Shown here: positions 43,830-52,173 of the stretch, piece after piece
Layout: each line of letters begins with the position of its first letter
Position numbering within the stretch: the first letter of the stretch is position 1
NCBI RefSeq assembly: GCF_026340675.1
Contig: NZ_JAPEOX010000001.1
Coordinates: 930,001 to 994,000 of the forward strand
Length of the DNA: 64,000 bases
Source of the DNA: Streptomyces sp. NBC_01264
Lineage (GTDB): Bacteria > Actinomycetota > Actinomycetes > Streptomycetales > Streptomycetaceae
Reading direction: 5' to 3'
Program-made: the position numbers and the translations under genes
The notes under the pieces: model-generated
Told to the model about the DNA's origin: nothing
Database searches by the model: none
What the model saw: the letters and a program-made list of their open reading frames with translations, nothing else

Positions 43830-43908
43830 GCCCGCAGGATGGGCACAGGAACGGGGCACTCACCCGGGGCCCGGCGGGCTCGCGCACGCGGGCGGATACG
43901 CTGACGGC

Positions 43909-44484
43909 ATGAGCGGATCCCGGCGCCTCGCCCGCACGTGGGAGGTCTTCCCCGGCTCGGGTTACTCGACCGCCTGGGTCGACCTCGGTCCGGGCGCCCT
44001 GACCGCGCGCGGGCGCGCCGTCGGCCTGGAACCCGAGCCGTACTGGCTGACGTACGCGCTCGAAACGTCCGACGGCTACGTGACCTCGCGCCTCCGCGTC
44101 ACGGTCGAGGAGGCGGCGTCGACCCGCGAGCTGGACCTGCGGCACGACTCCGGACGCTGGACCGTGGACGGCACCCACCGCCCCGACCTCGACGGCGCGC
44201 TCGACTGCGACCTGGGCCTCTGCCCGATGACCAACACCATGCCCGTGCTCCGCCACGGCCTGCACCGGCGGCCCGGAACCGGGCCGCACCACTTCCTCAT
44301 GGCCTGGGTCTCGGTCCCGGACCTCGCGGTCAGCGCGAACCGGCAGACGTACACGCGTCTCGGCCGCGCCGAGCACGGCGCGCGCATCCGCTACGAGTCC
44401 GACGGCTTCCGCGCGGACATCACCTTCGACGACGACGGCCTGGTCCTGGACTACCCGTCCCTGGCGGCCCCGCTCACCCCATGA
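43909..44484 (+). CDS. Putative glycolipid-binding (DUF1089) protein
   Basis: A 191-residue soluble protein. YSTAWVDLGPGALTARGRAV, PYWLTYALETSDGYVTSRLRVT, DLDGALDCDLGLCPMTNTMPV and QTYTRLG are typical of the DUF1089/glycolipid-binding family, which forms a beta-barrel. Real ligand and role in actinobacteria are unknown. Monocistronic, divergent from the CAP gene. Confidence 0.8.
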   Translation: MSGSRRLARTWEVFPGSGYSTAWVDLGPGALTARGRAVGLEPEPYWLTYALETSDGYVTSRLRVTVEEAASTRELDLRHDSGRWTVDGTHRPDLDGALDCDLGLCPMTNTMPVLRHGLHRRPGTGPHHFLMAWVSVPDLAVSANRQTYTRLGRAEHGARIRYESDGFRADITFDDDGLVLDYPSLAAPLTP

Positions 44485-44611
44485 CGTGCCCGGACCGGGT
44501 GCGGTCCGGATACTGAAGATGCAGGTCGCCGTGGCGGATGCTGCAATGGCTGCAGAGCCCTGACCGCCAAGGGATGCGCCGCACGGTCCCGGTCCGGTGC
44601 GAGGAGTGGTC

Positions 44612-45175
44612 ATGAGCGACGGCGAGAGGGGCGGGCTCCGGGCGCCGCGGCGGCGCCGCCTGGTGGCGGGTTGCCTGCTCCGCTCGACCGCATCGGCCGT
44701 CCTGCTGACCGGGCTGTTCTATCTGGCACCCCTGGAGCGCGGGTTCGGCGTCCTCACCGTCGCGCTCCTGGCCCTCGGTCTCGCGCTGTTCGGCGGTGTG
44801 GTCGCCTGGCAGGTCGCCGCCATCGCGCGTGCGGAGTACCCCAGGCTGCGTGCCATCGAGGCACTGGCGACCGCCGTGCCGTTGTTCCTGATCCTCTTCG
44901 CCGCGTCGTACTTCCTGCTCTCCAAGGAGCTGCCGCAGTCGTTCTCGGAGCCCTTGAGCCGGACCGACGCGCTGTACTTCACGATGACGGTGTTCGCGAC
45001 CGTGGGCTTCGGGGACATCGCCCCCACCACCCAGGTCGCCCGCGCCTTGACCACCGCGCAGATGGCCGCCGACCTGATCGTGGTGGGAGTCGTCGCCAAA
45101 GTCCTCTTCGGCGCCGTCAGGATCGGGATGCGAAGGCGCGGGGAGGCCGCCCCGCCGTCGGAGAACGAGCCGTGA
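44612..45175 (+). CDS. Two-pore-domain-type K+ channel (ion channel domain)
   Basis: A 187-residue membrane protein with four TM segments. The last pair frames the pore: DALYFTMTVFATVGFGDIAP includes the K+ selectivity filter TVGFGD. No cytoplasmic RCK/TrkA-N domain follows. GAGGAG precedes the ATG. The stop overlaps the ClC start (GTGA), suggesting that K+ and Cl- fluxes are expressed together. Confidence 0.9.
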   Translation: MSDGERGGLRAPRRRRLVAGCLLRSTASAVLLTGLFYLAPLERGFGVLTVALLALGLALFGGVVAWQVAAIARAEYPRLRAIEALATAVPLFLILFAASYFLLSKELPQSFSEPLSRTDALYFTMTVFATVGFGDIAPTTQVARALTTAQMAADLIVVGVVAKVLFGAVRIGMRRRGEAAPPSENEP

Positions 45176-46506
45176 CCGGCCGGAGCCGACGGACCGGCCC
45201 GCCGTCCGGTACCGGGACCCAGCCGCAGGAGGCGGACGTCCTGCGGGACATCCTCCGCGGCCCCGGCTACCTCAAGGCGCTCGTCCTCTGCGCCCTCATC
45301 GGCATCCCGGTGTCCCTCGCCGCCTTCTGGTTCCTCGTCGTGCTGCACGAACTGGAGTACGCGCTGTGGGCGGACCTCCCCCAGGCGATGGGCTGGGACA
45401 CTCCGCCCTGGTGGTGGCCGCTCCCCCTGCTGCTCGTCGCCGGGACCGTCGTCGGCCTCGTCGTCACGCACCTGCCCGGAGCGGGCGGCCACGTCCCCGC
45501 GTCCGGACTGCACACGGGAGGCGCCTCGTCGGCCGGTCTGCCCGGAGTCCTGCTCGCGGCGGTGGCGAGCCTGCCGTTCGGCGCGGTTCTGGGACCGGAG
45601 GCCCCTCTGATCGCACTCGGCGGCGGCCTGGCCCTGGTGTTCCGCGACCTCGCGCGGGCACCGGCGACCGCGCAGAGCACCGTCCTCCTGGGCGCGGCCG
45701 GAGCCGCCGCGGCCATCTCCGCGATCTTCGGCAACCCGCTGATCGCCGCGGTGCTGCTGATCGAGGTGGCGGGCGTGGGCGGGACGCGGCTGTTCGCGGT
45801 CATGCTGCCGGCTCTGCTGTCCAGCGGGGTCGGGGCGCTGGTCTTCACCGGCCTCGGACGCTGGACAGGGCTGGCCACGGGGGATCTCTCCCTGAAGCTC
45901 TCCTTGCCGTTCCCCCGGCTGGACGTGGCGGACGTGCTCTGGGCGGTGGTCATCGCCGTGGCCCTCGGCCTCGTACTGCACCCCCTGCTGGGCGGGGCCC
46001 GGGCGATCGCCGCGTACGTCGCGGCCCGGCCCCTCGTACGGACCGTCCTGTGCGCCTTGGGCGCGGCGGTCTGCGCCGCCGGCTACGCGCTGATCACGGG
46101 GCGCTCCCCCGGCGACGTCGTCTCGTCGGGGCAGGCCGGCCTCGCCGCACTGGCCGCGGACCCGCACGCATGGGGGGTCGGCGCGCTGTTCGCCGTCCTG
46201 CTGTTCAAAGGCGCCGCCTACCTGCTCTGCCTCGGCAGCCTGCGAGGCGGCCCCGTGTTCCCCGCGCTCTTCCTCGGGGCCGCGGCGGGCGTCCTCCTCG
46301 GGCCCCTGCCGGGTCTGGGAGTCGTACCCGCGATGGCGGCCGGCATGGCGGCGGCCTCGGCCACCACGCTGCGGCTGCCGGTGAGCAGCGTGGTGCTCGT
46401 GATCCTGCTGCTCGGCAGCTCCGCCATGATGCCCGTCGTGATCCTGGCGGCCGTGGTCGCCTTCGTCGTCACCGAGCTGCTGCCTCCCGGGCCCGCCGTG
46501 GCGTAG
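45172..46506 (+). CDS. ClC-family chloride channel/transporter
   Basis: A 444-residue polytopic protein. FGAVLGPEAPLIALGGGLAL corresponds to the GxEGP anion-binding motif (here GPEAP, missing the usual Gly-Lys pattern). SAIFGNPLIAAVLLIEVAG and GSLRGGPVFPALFLGAAAG are the other conserved helices. Whether it is a channel or a Cl-/H+ exchanger cannot be told; the gating Glu is in GPEAP. GTG overlaps the K+ channel stop; a strong terminator follows. Confidence 0.85.
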   Translation: MTGRSRRTGPPSGTGTQPQEADVLRDILRGPGYLKALVLCALIGIPVSLAAFWFLVVLHELEYALWADLPQAMGWDTPPWWWPLPLLLVAGTVVGLVVTHLPGAGGHVPASGLHTGGASSAGLPGVLLAAVASLPFGAVLGPEAPLIALGGGLALVFRDLARAPATAQSTVLLGAAGAAAAISAIFGNPLIAAVLLIEVAGVGGTRLFAVMLPALLSSGVGALVFTGLGRWTGLATGDLSLKLSLPFPRLDVADVLWAVVIAVALGLVLHPLLGGARAIAAYVAARPLVRTVLCALGAAVCAAGYALITGRSPGDVVSSGQAGLAALAADPHAWGVGALFAVLLFKGAAYLLCLGSLRGGPVFPALFLGAAAGVLLGPLPGLGVVPAMAAGMAAASATTLRLPVSSVVLVILLLGSSAMMPVVILAAVVAFVVTELLPPGPAVA

Positions 46507-46524
46507 GCAGGCCGCCCTGGCGTA

Positions 46525-46565
46525 GGCCGTCGGAGAGACCCCTCTCAGGTGTCTCTCCGACGGCC
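46525..46565. terminator. Strong bidirectional terminator
   Basis: Perfect 15-bp stem: GGCCGTCGGAGAGAC at 46525-46539 and GTCTCTCCGACGGCC at 46551-46565, 11-base loop. It fills the space between the convergent ClC and serine hydrolase genes. Confidence 0.85.
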
Positions 46566-46576
46566 GCCGGACGCCG

Positions 46577-47956
46577 TCAGGTGGTGCAGAATTCGGCCGC
46601 CAGCATGCCGTTCAGGCTGTACAGCTCCCAGAGCGGCCAGTCGCCGTTCATGTTGAGCACGAGGGCGTGGCTGCCGTCCGCCGTGGAGTAGAGGTAGCTC
46701 AGCGAGCCGAATCCGCCGCCGTTGTGCCCGTACAGGACGACCGTGGAGCCGTTCGCGCAGGTGATCGTGCGGCGGGTGAGCCCGAGTCCGTAGTCGGCCT
46801 GGACGGCCTTCCAGGGGCGACTCGCGTACCAGTAGCCGGGCGTGGCCTTGTCACCCGAACTGACCGTACTGATGGCCGGGTTGACGATGCACTCGGGCCA
46901 GGCCCGGGCCGGGTCGCAGGGGACGCCGGGGAGTTGGGATCCGGAGGGTCCGGCCCCGGTGGAGTTCAGGTCGGTCATCATCTGCGCGAGCTGCGCCGGG
47001 GGCAGGAGTTGCCCGGCGAGCAGGGCGCGGATGAAGGTGATCAGGTCACCGCTGGTGGACACGACGGCTCCGGCCGCGCCGCCGATGGACGGGTTCCAGT
47101 CGGCGGCCGGACGGGAGAGGTGGCCGAACAGCCCTCGCGGCCGGAGGTAGTTCGTGAAGAACTGGTCGTGGGGCGTCGGCAGGGTGGCCGTGGATCCGGG
47201 GAGCACGGTGTGGGTGAGGCCGAGCGGCTGGATGACCCGGCGGGTGACCTCGTCGGCCCACGGGTGACCGGTCACCCGCTCGATGACCATGCCGAGCAGG
47301 ACGTAGTTGGTGTTGCTGTAGTGCATCCCGGCGCCCGGCGCGAACTGCGGTCCGTGGGAGGCGCCTTCGTCGACGAGCTGCTGGGCGGAGTAGTCGGGCA
47401 GGTTGGGGAAGCTGCTGCCGGCGCTCGCCAGCACCCCCAGGTCGCCGAGGTAGTTGAAGACGCCGCTGGAGTGCTGGAGCAGGTTCCGTACGGTGATGGG
47501 CGGGCTGCCGGGCGGCGGGTTGAAGCACTGCCCGGTGCTCGGGTTGCAGCCCGCGACGAGGTTGGTCTTCAGGACCGGGCCCAGCAGGCCGAACACGTCG
47601 TCGTCGAGGCTGACCTTGCCCTCGGCGACGAGCTGGAGCACGGTCGTCGCGGTGAAGATCTTGGTGATCGAGGCGGCCCGGAAGGGGCTGTCCGGATTGC
47701 GTTCGGGTGTTCCCGCGTCCGTGGCTCCGGTGCCGGTCCAGGAGACCCCGTCCTTGTAGGTGCGGGCGATCACCCCGGGGATCCCGTCGCCGCCGACGGC
47801 GGTCCCCGCCTCGGCGCGCAGGGCGGCGAGCAGGGGTTCGTGGCTGTCGTGTGCGGCGGCCGGCGTGGCCGGCAGGCCCATGGCCACGGCCAGCACGGTC
47901 GCGGCGGCCACCGCGAGGCGGCCCCGTGTGGTGCGTGTTCCGCGTATGCCTCTCAT
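46577..47956 (-). CDS. Secreted class C beta-lactamase-like D-Ala-D-Ala carboxypeptidase/esterase
   Basis: A 459-residue protein with a signal peptide (RLAVAAATVLAVAMGLPATPAAA). Nucleophile SxxK in FRAASITKIFTATTV, YxN in MHYSNTNYVLLGMV, HxG in YGHNGGGFGS near the C-terminus. It has a paired-Cys insert (VAGCNPSTGQCFNPP). Typical for Streptomyces exported serine hydrolases acting on D-alanyl peptides or esters. Related in architecture to the gene at 60792. Confidence 0.88.
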   Translation of the reverse strand: MRGIRGTRTTRGRLAVAAATVLAVAMGLPATPAAAHDSHEPLLAALRAEAGTAVGGDGIPGVIARTYKDGVSWTGTGATDAGTPERNPDSPFRAASITKIFTATTVLQLVAEGKVSLDDDVFGLLGPVLKTNLVAGCNPSTGQCFNPPPGSPPITVRNLLQHSSGVFNYLGDLGVLASAGSSFPNLPDYSAQQLVDEGASHGPQFAPGAGMHYSNTNYVLLGMVIERVTGHPWADEVTRRVIQPLGLTHTVLPGSTATLPTPHDQFFTNYLRPRGLFGHLSRPAADWNPSIGGAAGAVVSTSGDLITFIRALLAGQLLPPAQLAQMMTDLNSTGAGPSGSQLPGVPCDPARAWPECIVNPAISTVSSGDKATPGYWYASRPWKAVQADYGLGLTRRTITCANGSTVVLYGHNGGGFGSLSYLYSTADGSHALVLNMNGDWPLWELYSLNGMLAAEFCTT

Positions 47957-48085
47957 CGCTCTCCCCCGTGTCGATACCGCCGGGCGGTGCTGCCCGGCGG
48001 GGCGAAACTACGCAGGTCCGGTCGACAAGGGAAGGGCCGCGGGCGGGAAGTTGGATCTTCCCGCAGCTCTTGGGCGTGCGTGGAC
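47957..48085. other. Spacer upstream of the class C serine hydrolase gene
   Basis: 129 bp, no ORF or palindrome of note; should carry the serine hydrolase promoter. Confidence 0.35.
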
Positions 48086-49261
48086 CTATTGGGTACAGCC
48101 GGTGACAGCGGGGTTTGCGGGATCGCAGTTGCCGGGGTTGCTGTTCTCGATGGTGGTGTGGTTGAGGGTGATGCTTCCGCCTTCGTTGTGGACGCCGCCG
48201 GGGGCGTGGGCCGCGGTATTGCGCGTGACGCGGGAGTCGGTGAGCGTCGCGTCGCCCTGGTTGTGAAGGCCACCGCCGGTTCCCTGGGTGGCCGCGTTCC
48301 TGTCGATGACGGTGTTGCGGGTGTTGAGCGTGCCGAAGTTGTAGATGCCGCCACCGGAGAAGGCCCCGGTGTTGCCACGGATGGTGGTGAGCATGTTGAT
48401 GGTGAGCCCGCCGAAGTTGGCGATGCCCCCGCCGGTTCTGGCGTCGTTGCTGCGGATCTGGCTGTCGGAGACGGTCGCGGAGGAACTGTTGTTGTAGAGG
48501 GCGCCACCCAGGCCTTTCGCCTCGTTGCCGGTGAGGATGCTCGAGGTCAGGGCGAAGGGCGCGGAGATGCTGGTGTGCGAGATGGCTCCGCCGTTTCCAC
48601 CGCTGACGGAGCCGGTGGAGTTGTTGGTGAAGACGCTGAGGTCCACGCGCGTGGCGCCGCTGCTCAGGATGGCACCGCCGTGGCCGGCTTCGGTGTTGTT
48701 GCCCTTGAAGTAGGAACCTTCGACGCGGAGGGTTCCGTTGCTGTTGTGGATGGCGCCGCCTCCGTTGCTGGAGGTGTTCCCGGTGAGGCGGGTGTTGCTC
48801 AGGGAGACGACGGTGCCGAATCCCAGCTGGATGGCCCCGCCCTGGCCCCCTCCTCCGATTTCGGCATTGGTGAGGGTGACGTCCCGGAGGGTCAGGTTCC
48901 CGCCGGTGGTGGGGGGGAGGTTGAAGAAGCGGAATTCGTTGCCGGTGTCGTCGTCCCGGGCGATGGTGGCGTCGCGCCCGTTGATGACGATCGGGCTGGT
49001 GATCTGCGGAAGCGCGGACCGGCCGGGTCCGGCGACCTGCTCGGCGTAGCCGTAGGTGCAGTCGCGGGCGAGATTGAGGGTGTCGGACGTGGTGGGGGTG
49101 CTGTTGGCGGTGGTGATGGCCTGGATGAGGGCGGCGGGGGAACAGGCCACATCGGTGGTGGCGGCGTGAGCGGGGGTGGCTGCCAGGCCGCCGAACGTGA
49201 GGGCGAACGCGGGCGCGGCGAGCAGGGTGGCAGCCTGGCGGTGGCGGCGCAGTGGCCTCAT
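48086..49261 (-). CDS. Secreted right-handed beta-helix protein
   Basis: A 391-residue exported protein with signal peptide (RRHRQAATLLAAPAFALTFGG) and repeated ~22-24 residue turns of the GGGIxNxG and NNSS types (GGGAIHNSNGTLRVEGS; GGGIANFGGLTINM; GGGIYNFGTLNTRNT; GGGLHNQGDATLTD). This is the Pfam beta-helix/POMP-like pattern of surface and adhesin-like proteins. No catalytic residues recognised. Codons for Asn and Thr are more A/T-rich than in neighbours. Confidence 0.82.
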   Translation of the reverse strand: MRPLRRHRQAATLLAAPAFALTFGGLAATPAHAATTDVACSPAALIQAITTANSTPTTSDTLNLARDCTYGYAEQVAGPGRSALPQITSPIVINGRDATIARDDDTGNEFRFFNLPPTTGGNLTLRDVTLTNAEIGGGGQGGAIQLGFGTVVSLSNTRLTGNTSSNGGGAIHNSNGTLRVEGSYFKGNNTEAGHGGAILSSGATRVDLSVFTNNSTGSVSGGNGGAISHTSISAPFALTSSILTGNEAKGLGGALYNNSSSATVSDSQIRSNDARTGGGIANFGGLTINMLTTIRGNTGAFSGGGIYNFGTLNTRNTVIDRNAATQGTGGGLHNQGDATLTDSRVTRNTAAHAPGGVHNEGGSITLNHTTIENSNPGNCDPANPAVTGCTQ

Positions 49262-49451
49262 GGTCTGACTCCTTTTATGGGGAGGCGCCGGAGAGCGATC
49301 CGATCATTGTTTACATCAGCTCAACATTCATCCTTTTCGGGACACACCGGGCAAATGCTTGGGATACTTCGGCTTGTCCATTAGTTCTTTTGTGCGATGG
49401 CGCCTTCTTCGAGGATTCGGGCGTGTCCGCGCTGTCGGGCTGAAGGGAGCG
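49262..49451. other. AT-richer spacer, promoter of the beta-helix gene
   Basis: 190 bp including a run (about 49299-49400) far lower in GC than the window average, with TTGTTTACATCAGC and TTCATCCTTTTCG. It should hold the beta-helix promoter. The frame here does not look coding. Confidence 0.5.
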
Positions 49452-50891
49452 TCAGCGACCGGTCGCGGGGTGCGGGCAGCCTCGCAGCGCCGGGCGGTCC
49501 TTCGTGCGCACGGCGGGGAGCCACGCCGTGGCGGGTGTGGAGCCGGCCGGGAGGCGGACGTGGAACCACCGGGTGGACTGCTGGTCCGCCTCGTCGATGA
49601 TGGCCCGGCCGTCGGGCAACTGGCAGTCGACCGCGAGGACGTCGCCGTGCCACACCCGGGACGCTACGACGTTGTCCGCGGTGTACTGGCGCATCGGGTC
49701 GATCGCCAGGCCCAGACTGCACTGCGGATCCCGGTCGGCCCGCTCCTGGCAGCCCTTCTCCGCGTTGAAGACCCGGATCGTGCCGGCCGCAGCGCCCTCC
49801 AGGGCGTCCAGCGCGGAGGAGCCCGCCCGTGCCGCGTCCGACCACAGGGTCGTACCGGCGATCCCGCAGAACGCGGTGGTGAGGATCGCGGCGCGGGCCC
49901 GGCTCCACAGCCGTCCCGCGCCCCTCCCCCGCACCTCCCGTTCGGCGGTGATGCGGGCGAGCAGGCTCTCGGCGGTGTGCGGGGCACGCGCCGAATGGGT
50001 CGGTGCGAGGCAGTCGGCGGCGAGCTCGCGCCAGAACGGCGGCACGGCCTGGTCCATGCGCAGCGGCGCGCGCCCTTCGCCGTACTCCTGGACGGCGGCG
50101 CCGCGCGCCATGGGCGTGGCGCCGGAGAACGGGGAGGCCCCGGAGCCGAACACCTCGTGGATGATGATGCCCAGGGCCCAGATGTCGGCACTCGGGCGGA
50201 CCTTCACGCCCAGCTCCCCGAGGGGTGCCCGCCAGCGCTCGGGCGGAAGGTAGTCCAAGGTGCCCATGGGAGGCGCGTACCCGTGCGTTCCCGTCATCTG
50301 GGTGGCGAGCCCGAAGTCCGAGAGCTTCACGCAGCCGCTGCCGTCCAGCAGGACGTTCTCCGGCTTGAGGTCGGCGTGGACCCAGCCCGACCGGTGGAGG
50401 TGCGCGAGTCCCTCGCAGATCCCCGTGATCAGCCGGGCGCGGTCGGCCTCGGCCACCCCGGCATCCAGGAGTTCCCGCAGGCTGCCCGCGGCCCGCTCCA
50501 TGACCAGCACGATCGCGCCGTCCAGGGCGGGGCGGTCCGGTGCCTCCAGGACGAAGGAGTCCAGGAGCCGGATCAGCCGCGCGTGCCCGGCCCTGCGTCC
50601 CAGCTCGACCTCCCGGCGGGCGGACTCCACGATCCTGCGCGTCTGGCGCGGGGCGTACCCGGCGGTCGGCATGATTTTGAGCGCCACGTCGGCGGATGCC
50701 GCGGTCGGGTGCGCGGGGGCCCGGCCGGTCCGGACCGGGTACCGGTCGACGGAACGTGCGGCGTAGACCGTGGACCAGCCTCCGGCCCCGATCAGGTCGG
50801 TGATCGTCCAGCCCCGCACCCGGTGGCCGGGCGGGAGCAGGTCCGTACCGTCGCATTCCGAGATGTCGTGCAGGGTGTGGGGCGTCGTCAT
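49452..50891 (-). CDS. Membrane Ser/Thr protein kinase (PknB-like)
   Basis: A 479-residue kinase. G-loop LIGAGGWSTVYAA (33-45), VALKIM Lys72, catalytic VHADLKPENVLL (Asp174), DFGLA (192-194), APE-like YLPPERW. A TM segment (AAILTTAFCGIAGTTLW) follows, then an extracytoplasmic domain of about 115 residues with CQERADRDPQCSLGLAID and further Cys, probably a ligand sensor. ATG overlaps the FHA gene stop (ATGA), so the FHA protein is the likely phosphorylation partner. Confidence 0.9.
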   Translation of the reverse strand: MTTPHTLHDISECDGTDLLPPGHRVRGWTITDLIGAGGWSTVYAARSVDRYPVRTGRAPAHPTAASADVALKIMPTAGYAPRQTRRIVESARREVELGRRAGHARLIRLLDSFVLEAPDRPALDGAIVLVMERAAGSLRELLDAGVAEADRARLITGICEGLAHLHRSGWVHADLKPENVLLDGSGCVKLSDFGLATQMTGTHGYAPPMGTLDYLPPERWRAPLGELGVKVRPSADIWALGIIIHEVFGSGASPFSGATPMARGAAVQEYGEGRAPLRMDQAVPPFWRELAADCLAPTHSARAPHTAESLLARITAEREVRGRGAGRLWSRARAAILTTAFCGIAGTTLWSDAARAGSSALDALEGAAAGTIRVFNAEKGCQERADRDPQCSLGLAIDPMRQYTADNVVASRVWHGDVLAVDCQLPDGRAIIDEADQQSTRWFHVRLPAGSTPATAWLPAVRTKDRPALRGCPHPATGR

Positions 50892-51697
50892 CGCGCGGTC
50901 TGCCGCTCCCGCCCGCCGGCCCCCGTCAGGGGTGGCAGCAGCATCAGGTGCTCCTCGCGCACGAGCCCGAACCGCAGGGCGAGCCCGACGATCTCCTCCC
51001 GCTTCCCGTTGCGGCGGTCGCCCTTGCCGGGTTCGCGCGGGTCCGAGGCGCCGATGCGCAGCTTCTCCTCGGCGAGGTAGTCGATGTGCGAGCTGACCGC
51101 TCGCGCGGTCAGGGTGGCGCAGACGACGTGGCTCCTGAGCCGTTCGACGATCTGGGGCGTGGTGGGGACCGCGACGCGGGACTGGTCGCGCAGGCGCGGT
51201 TCGCAGAGCGCGAGGAGCACGAGGAAGTAGGTGGCCGTCTCGTCCAGCGAGTACGCGGTGACCGTGAGGCGCCCCAAGGGGGCACCCATGGCGTCCGGGT
51301 CGAGGTAGACGTGATCGGGAGCGAATACCTGGAAGGAGACGGGGACGTCGCTGCGGGTGGGCAGCACGACGCGCGAGAACTCGAACGGGACGGGTGCCCC
51401 GACCCGGCGGGGCGGGACCCTCAGGTACTCCCCGGCGCCCTCCGGGTTCTCCACGAGGTAGCTGTGGGTGGTGCTGTGGTTCGTCAGCTGCCAGTGGTCG
51501 TCGGCCACGCGGATCTCCCCCGCGAGCCGGGAGATCGCCGCGTCGGCGAGGCGGAGCTCCACGGGGATCTTCGCGGATCCGCGTCCGAAGCGGGCGACTT
51601 CGCCCGGTCCGAGCCGTAACGTCACCGCCTCGCCGTACGGTTCGCCGCCTTCGGCGCCACTGCACCCCTGCGGCATGTGGACGACTACCCCGCTCAC
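50888..51697 (-). CDS. FHA-domain protein, likely kinase partner
   Basis: A 269-residue protein. FHA domain about residues 25-95: FGRGSAKIPVELRLADAAISRLAGEI, NHSTTHSYLVEN. The C-terminal half has helical segments with TTPQIVERLRSHVVCATLTAR, SSHIDYLAEEKLRI, suggesting a DNA-binding-like or oligomerisation region. FHA reads phosphothreonine, fitting the coupled kinase gene. GTG at 51697 proposed; ATG at 51676 is an alternative. Confidence 0.8.
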   Translation of the reverse strand: MSGVVVHMPQGCSGAEGGEPYGEAVTLRLGPGEVARFGRGSAKIPVELRLADAAISRLAGEIRVADDHWQLTNHSTTHSYLVENPEGAGEYLRVPPRRVGAPVPFEFSRVVLPTRSDVPVSFQVFAPDHVYLDPDAMGAPLGRLTVTAYSLDETATYFLVLLALCEPRLRDQSRVAVPTTPQIVERLRSHVVCATLTARAVSSHIDYLAEEKLRIGASDPREPGKGDRRNGKREEIVGLALRFGLVREEHLMLLPPLTGAGGRERQTAR

Positions 51698-52173
51698 CGC
51701 TCCCCCCGTTCCACGCGTCGTGCCGGACCGACGAGTGGAACAATACTCATCTCTCAAGGGAGTTCATCGGCGCAGTTCAGCCACTTCGGCCGGGACGGCC
51801 CGCCGGGTCGGACAGCCCGCATCTGCTGCCCCGGGAGGCTCTCCGAGCCCCTTGCCGGGAGGCTCCTCGATCCTCTCCTCGCGGGTGGTTCCCCCGGTGT
51901 CCCCCGGTCGTTCCGGCCCTCGTCCGGCGACGGCGGTTCGGTGTCGTTTTCGGCTCTCTGCCGCGCGGTTCGGGGGAAGTTGTCGTGCCGCGGCGCGCGT
52001 GCGCGGCCTACCGCCACCGGGTGGCGGCCGTGCGGGACCGGCCCTCGCGCCCCCGGTCGCGGACGTCGCGTACGGGACCTGCCGGGGTGGGGAAGGTCAC
52101 CGTGTCCGGGGGGCCACCGACCCGCGGAACCGCCCGTTCCCCCCTTTCGCGTGGCGCGATCCGCACTCCGGGT
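51698..52173. other. 476-bp non-coding region
   Basis: Between the FHA gene start and the stop of the GH43-like gene. It should hold the FHA-kinase promoter (an AT-richer GAACAATACTCATCTCTCAAGG at about 51737-51758) and contains a direct repeat of CCGGGAGGCTC near 51831 and 51855. No ORF convincing in codon use. Confidence 0.5.

Noticed and set aside
51698..52173. Extra gene in the 476-bp gap
   Set aside because: The open frames are Arg/Pro-rich translations of GC-rich DNA without RBS or family motifs.
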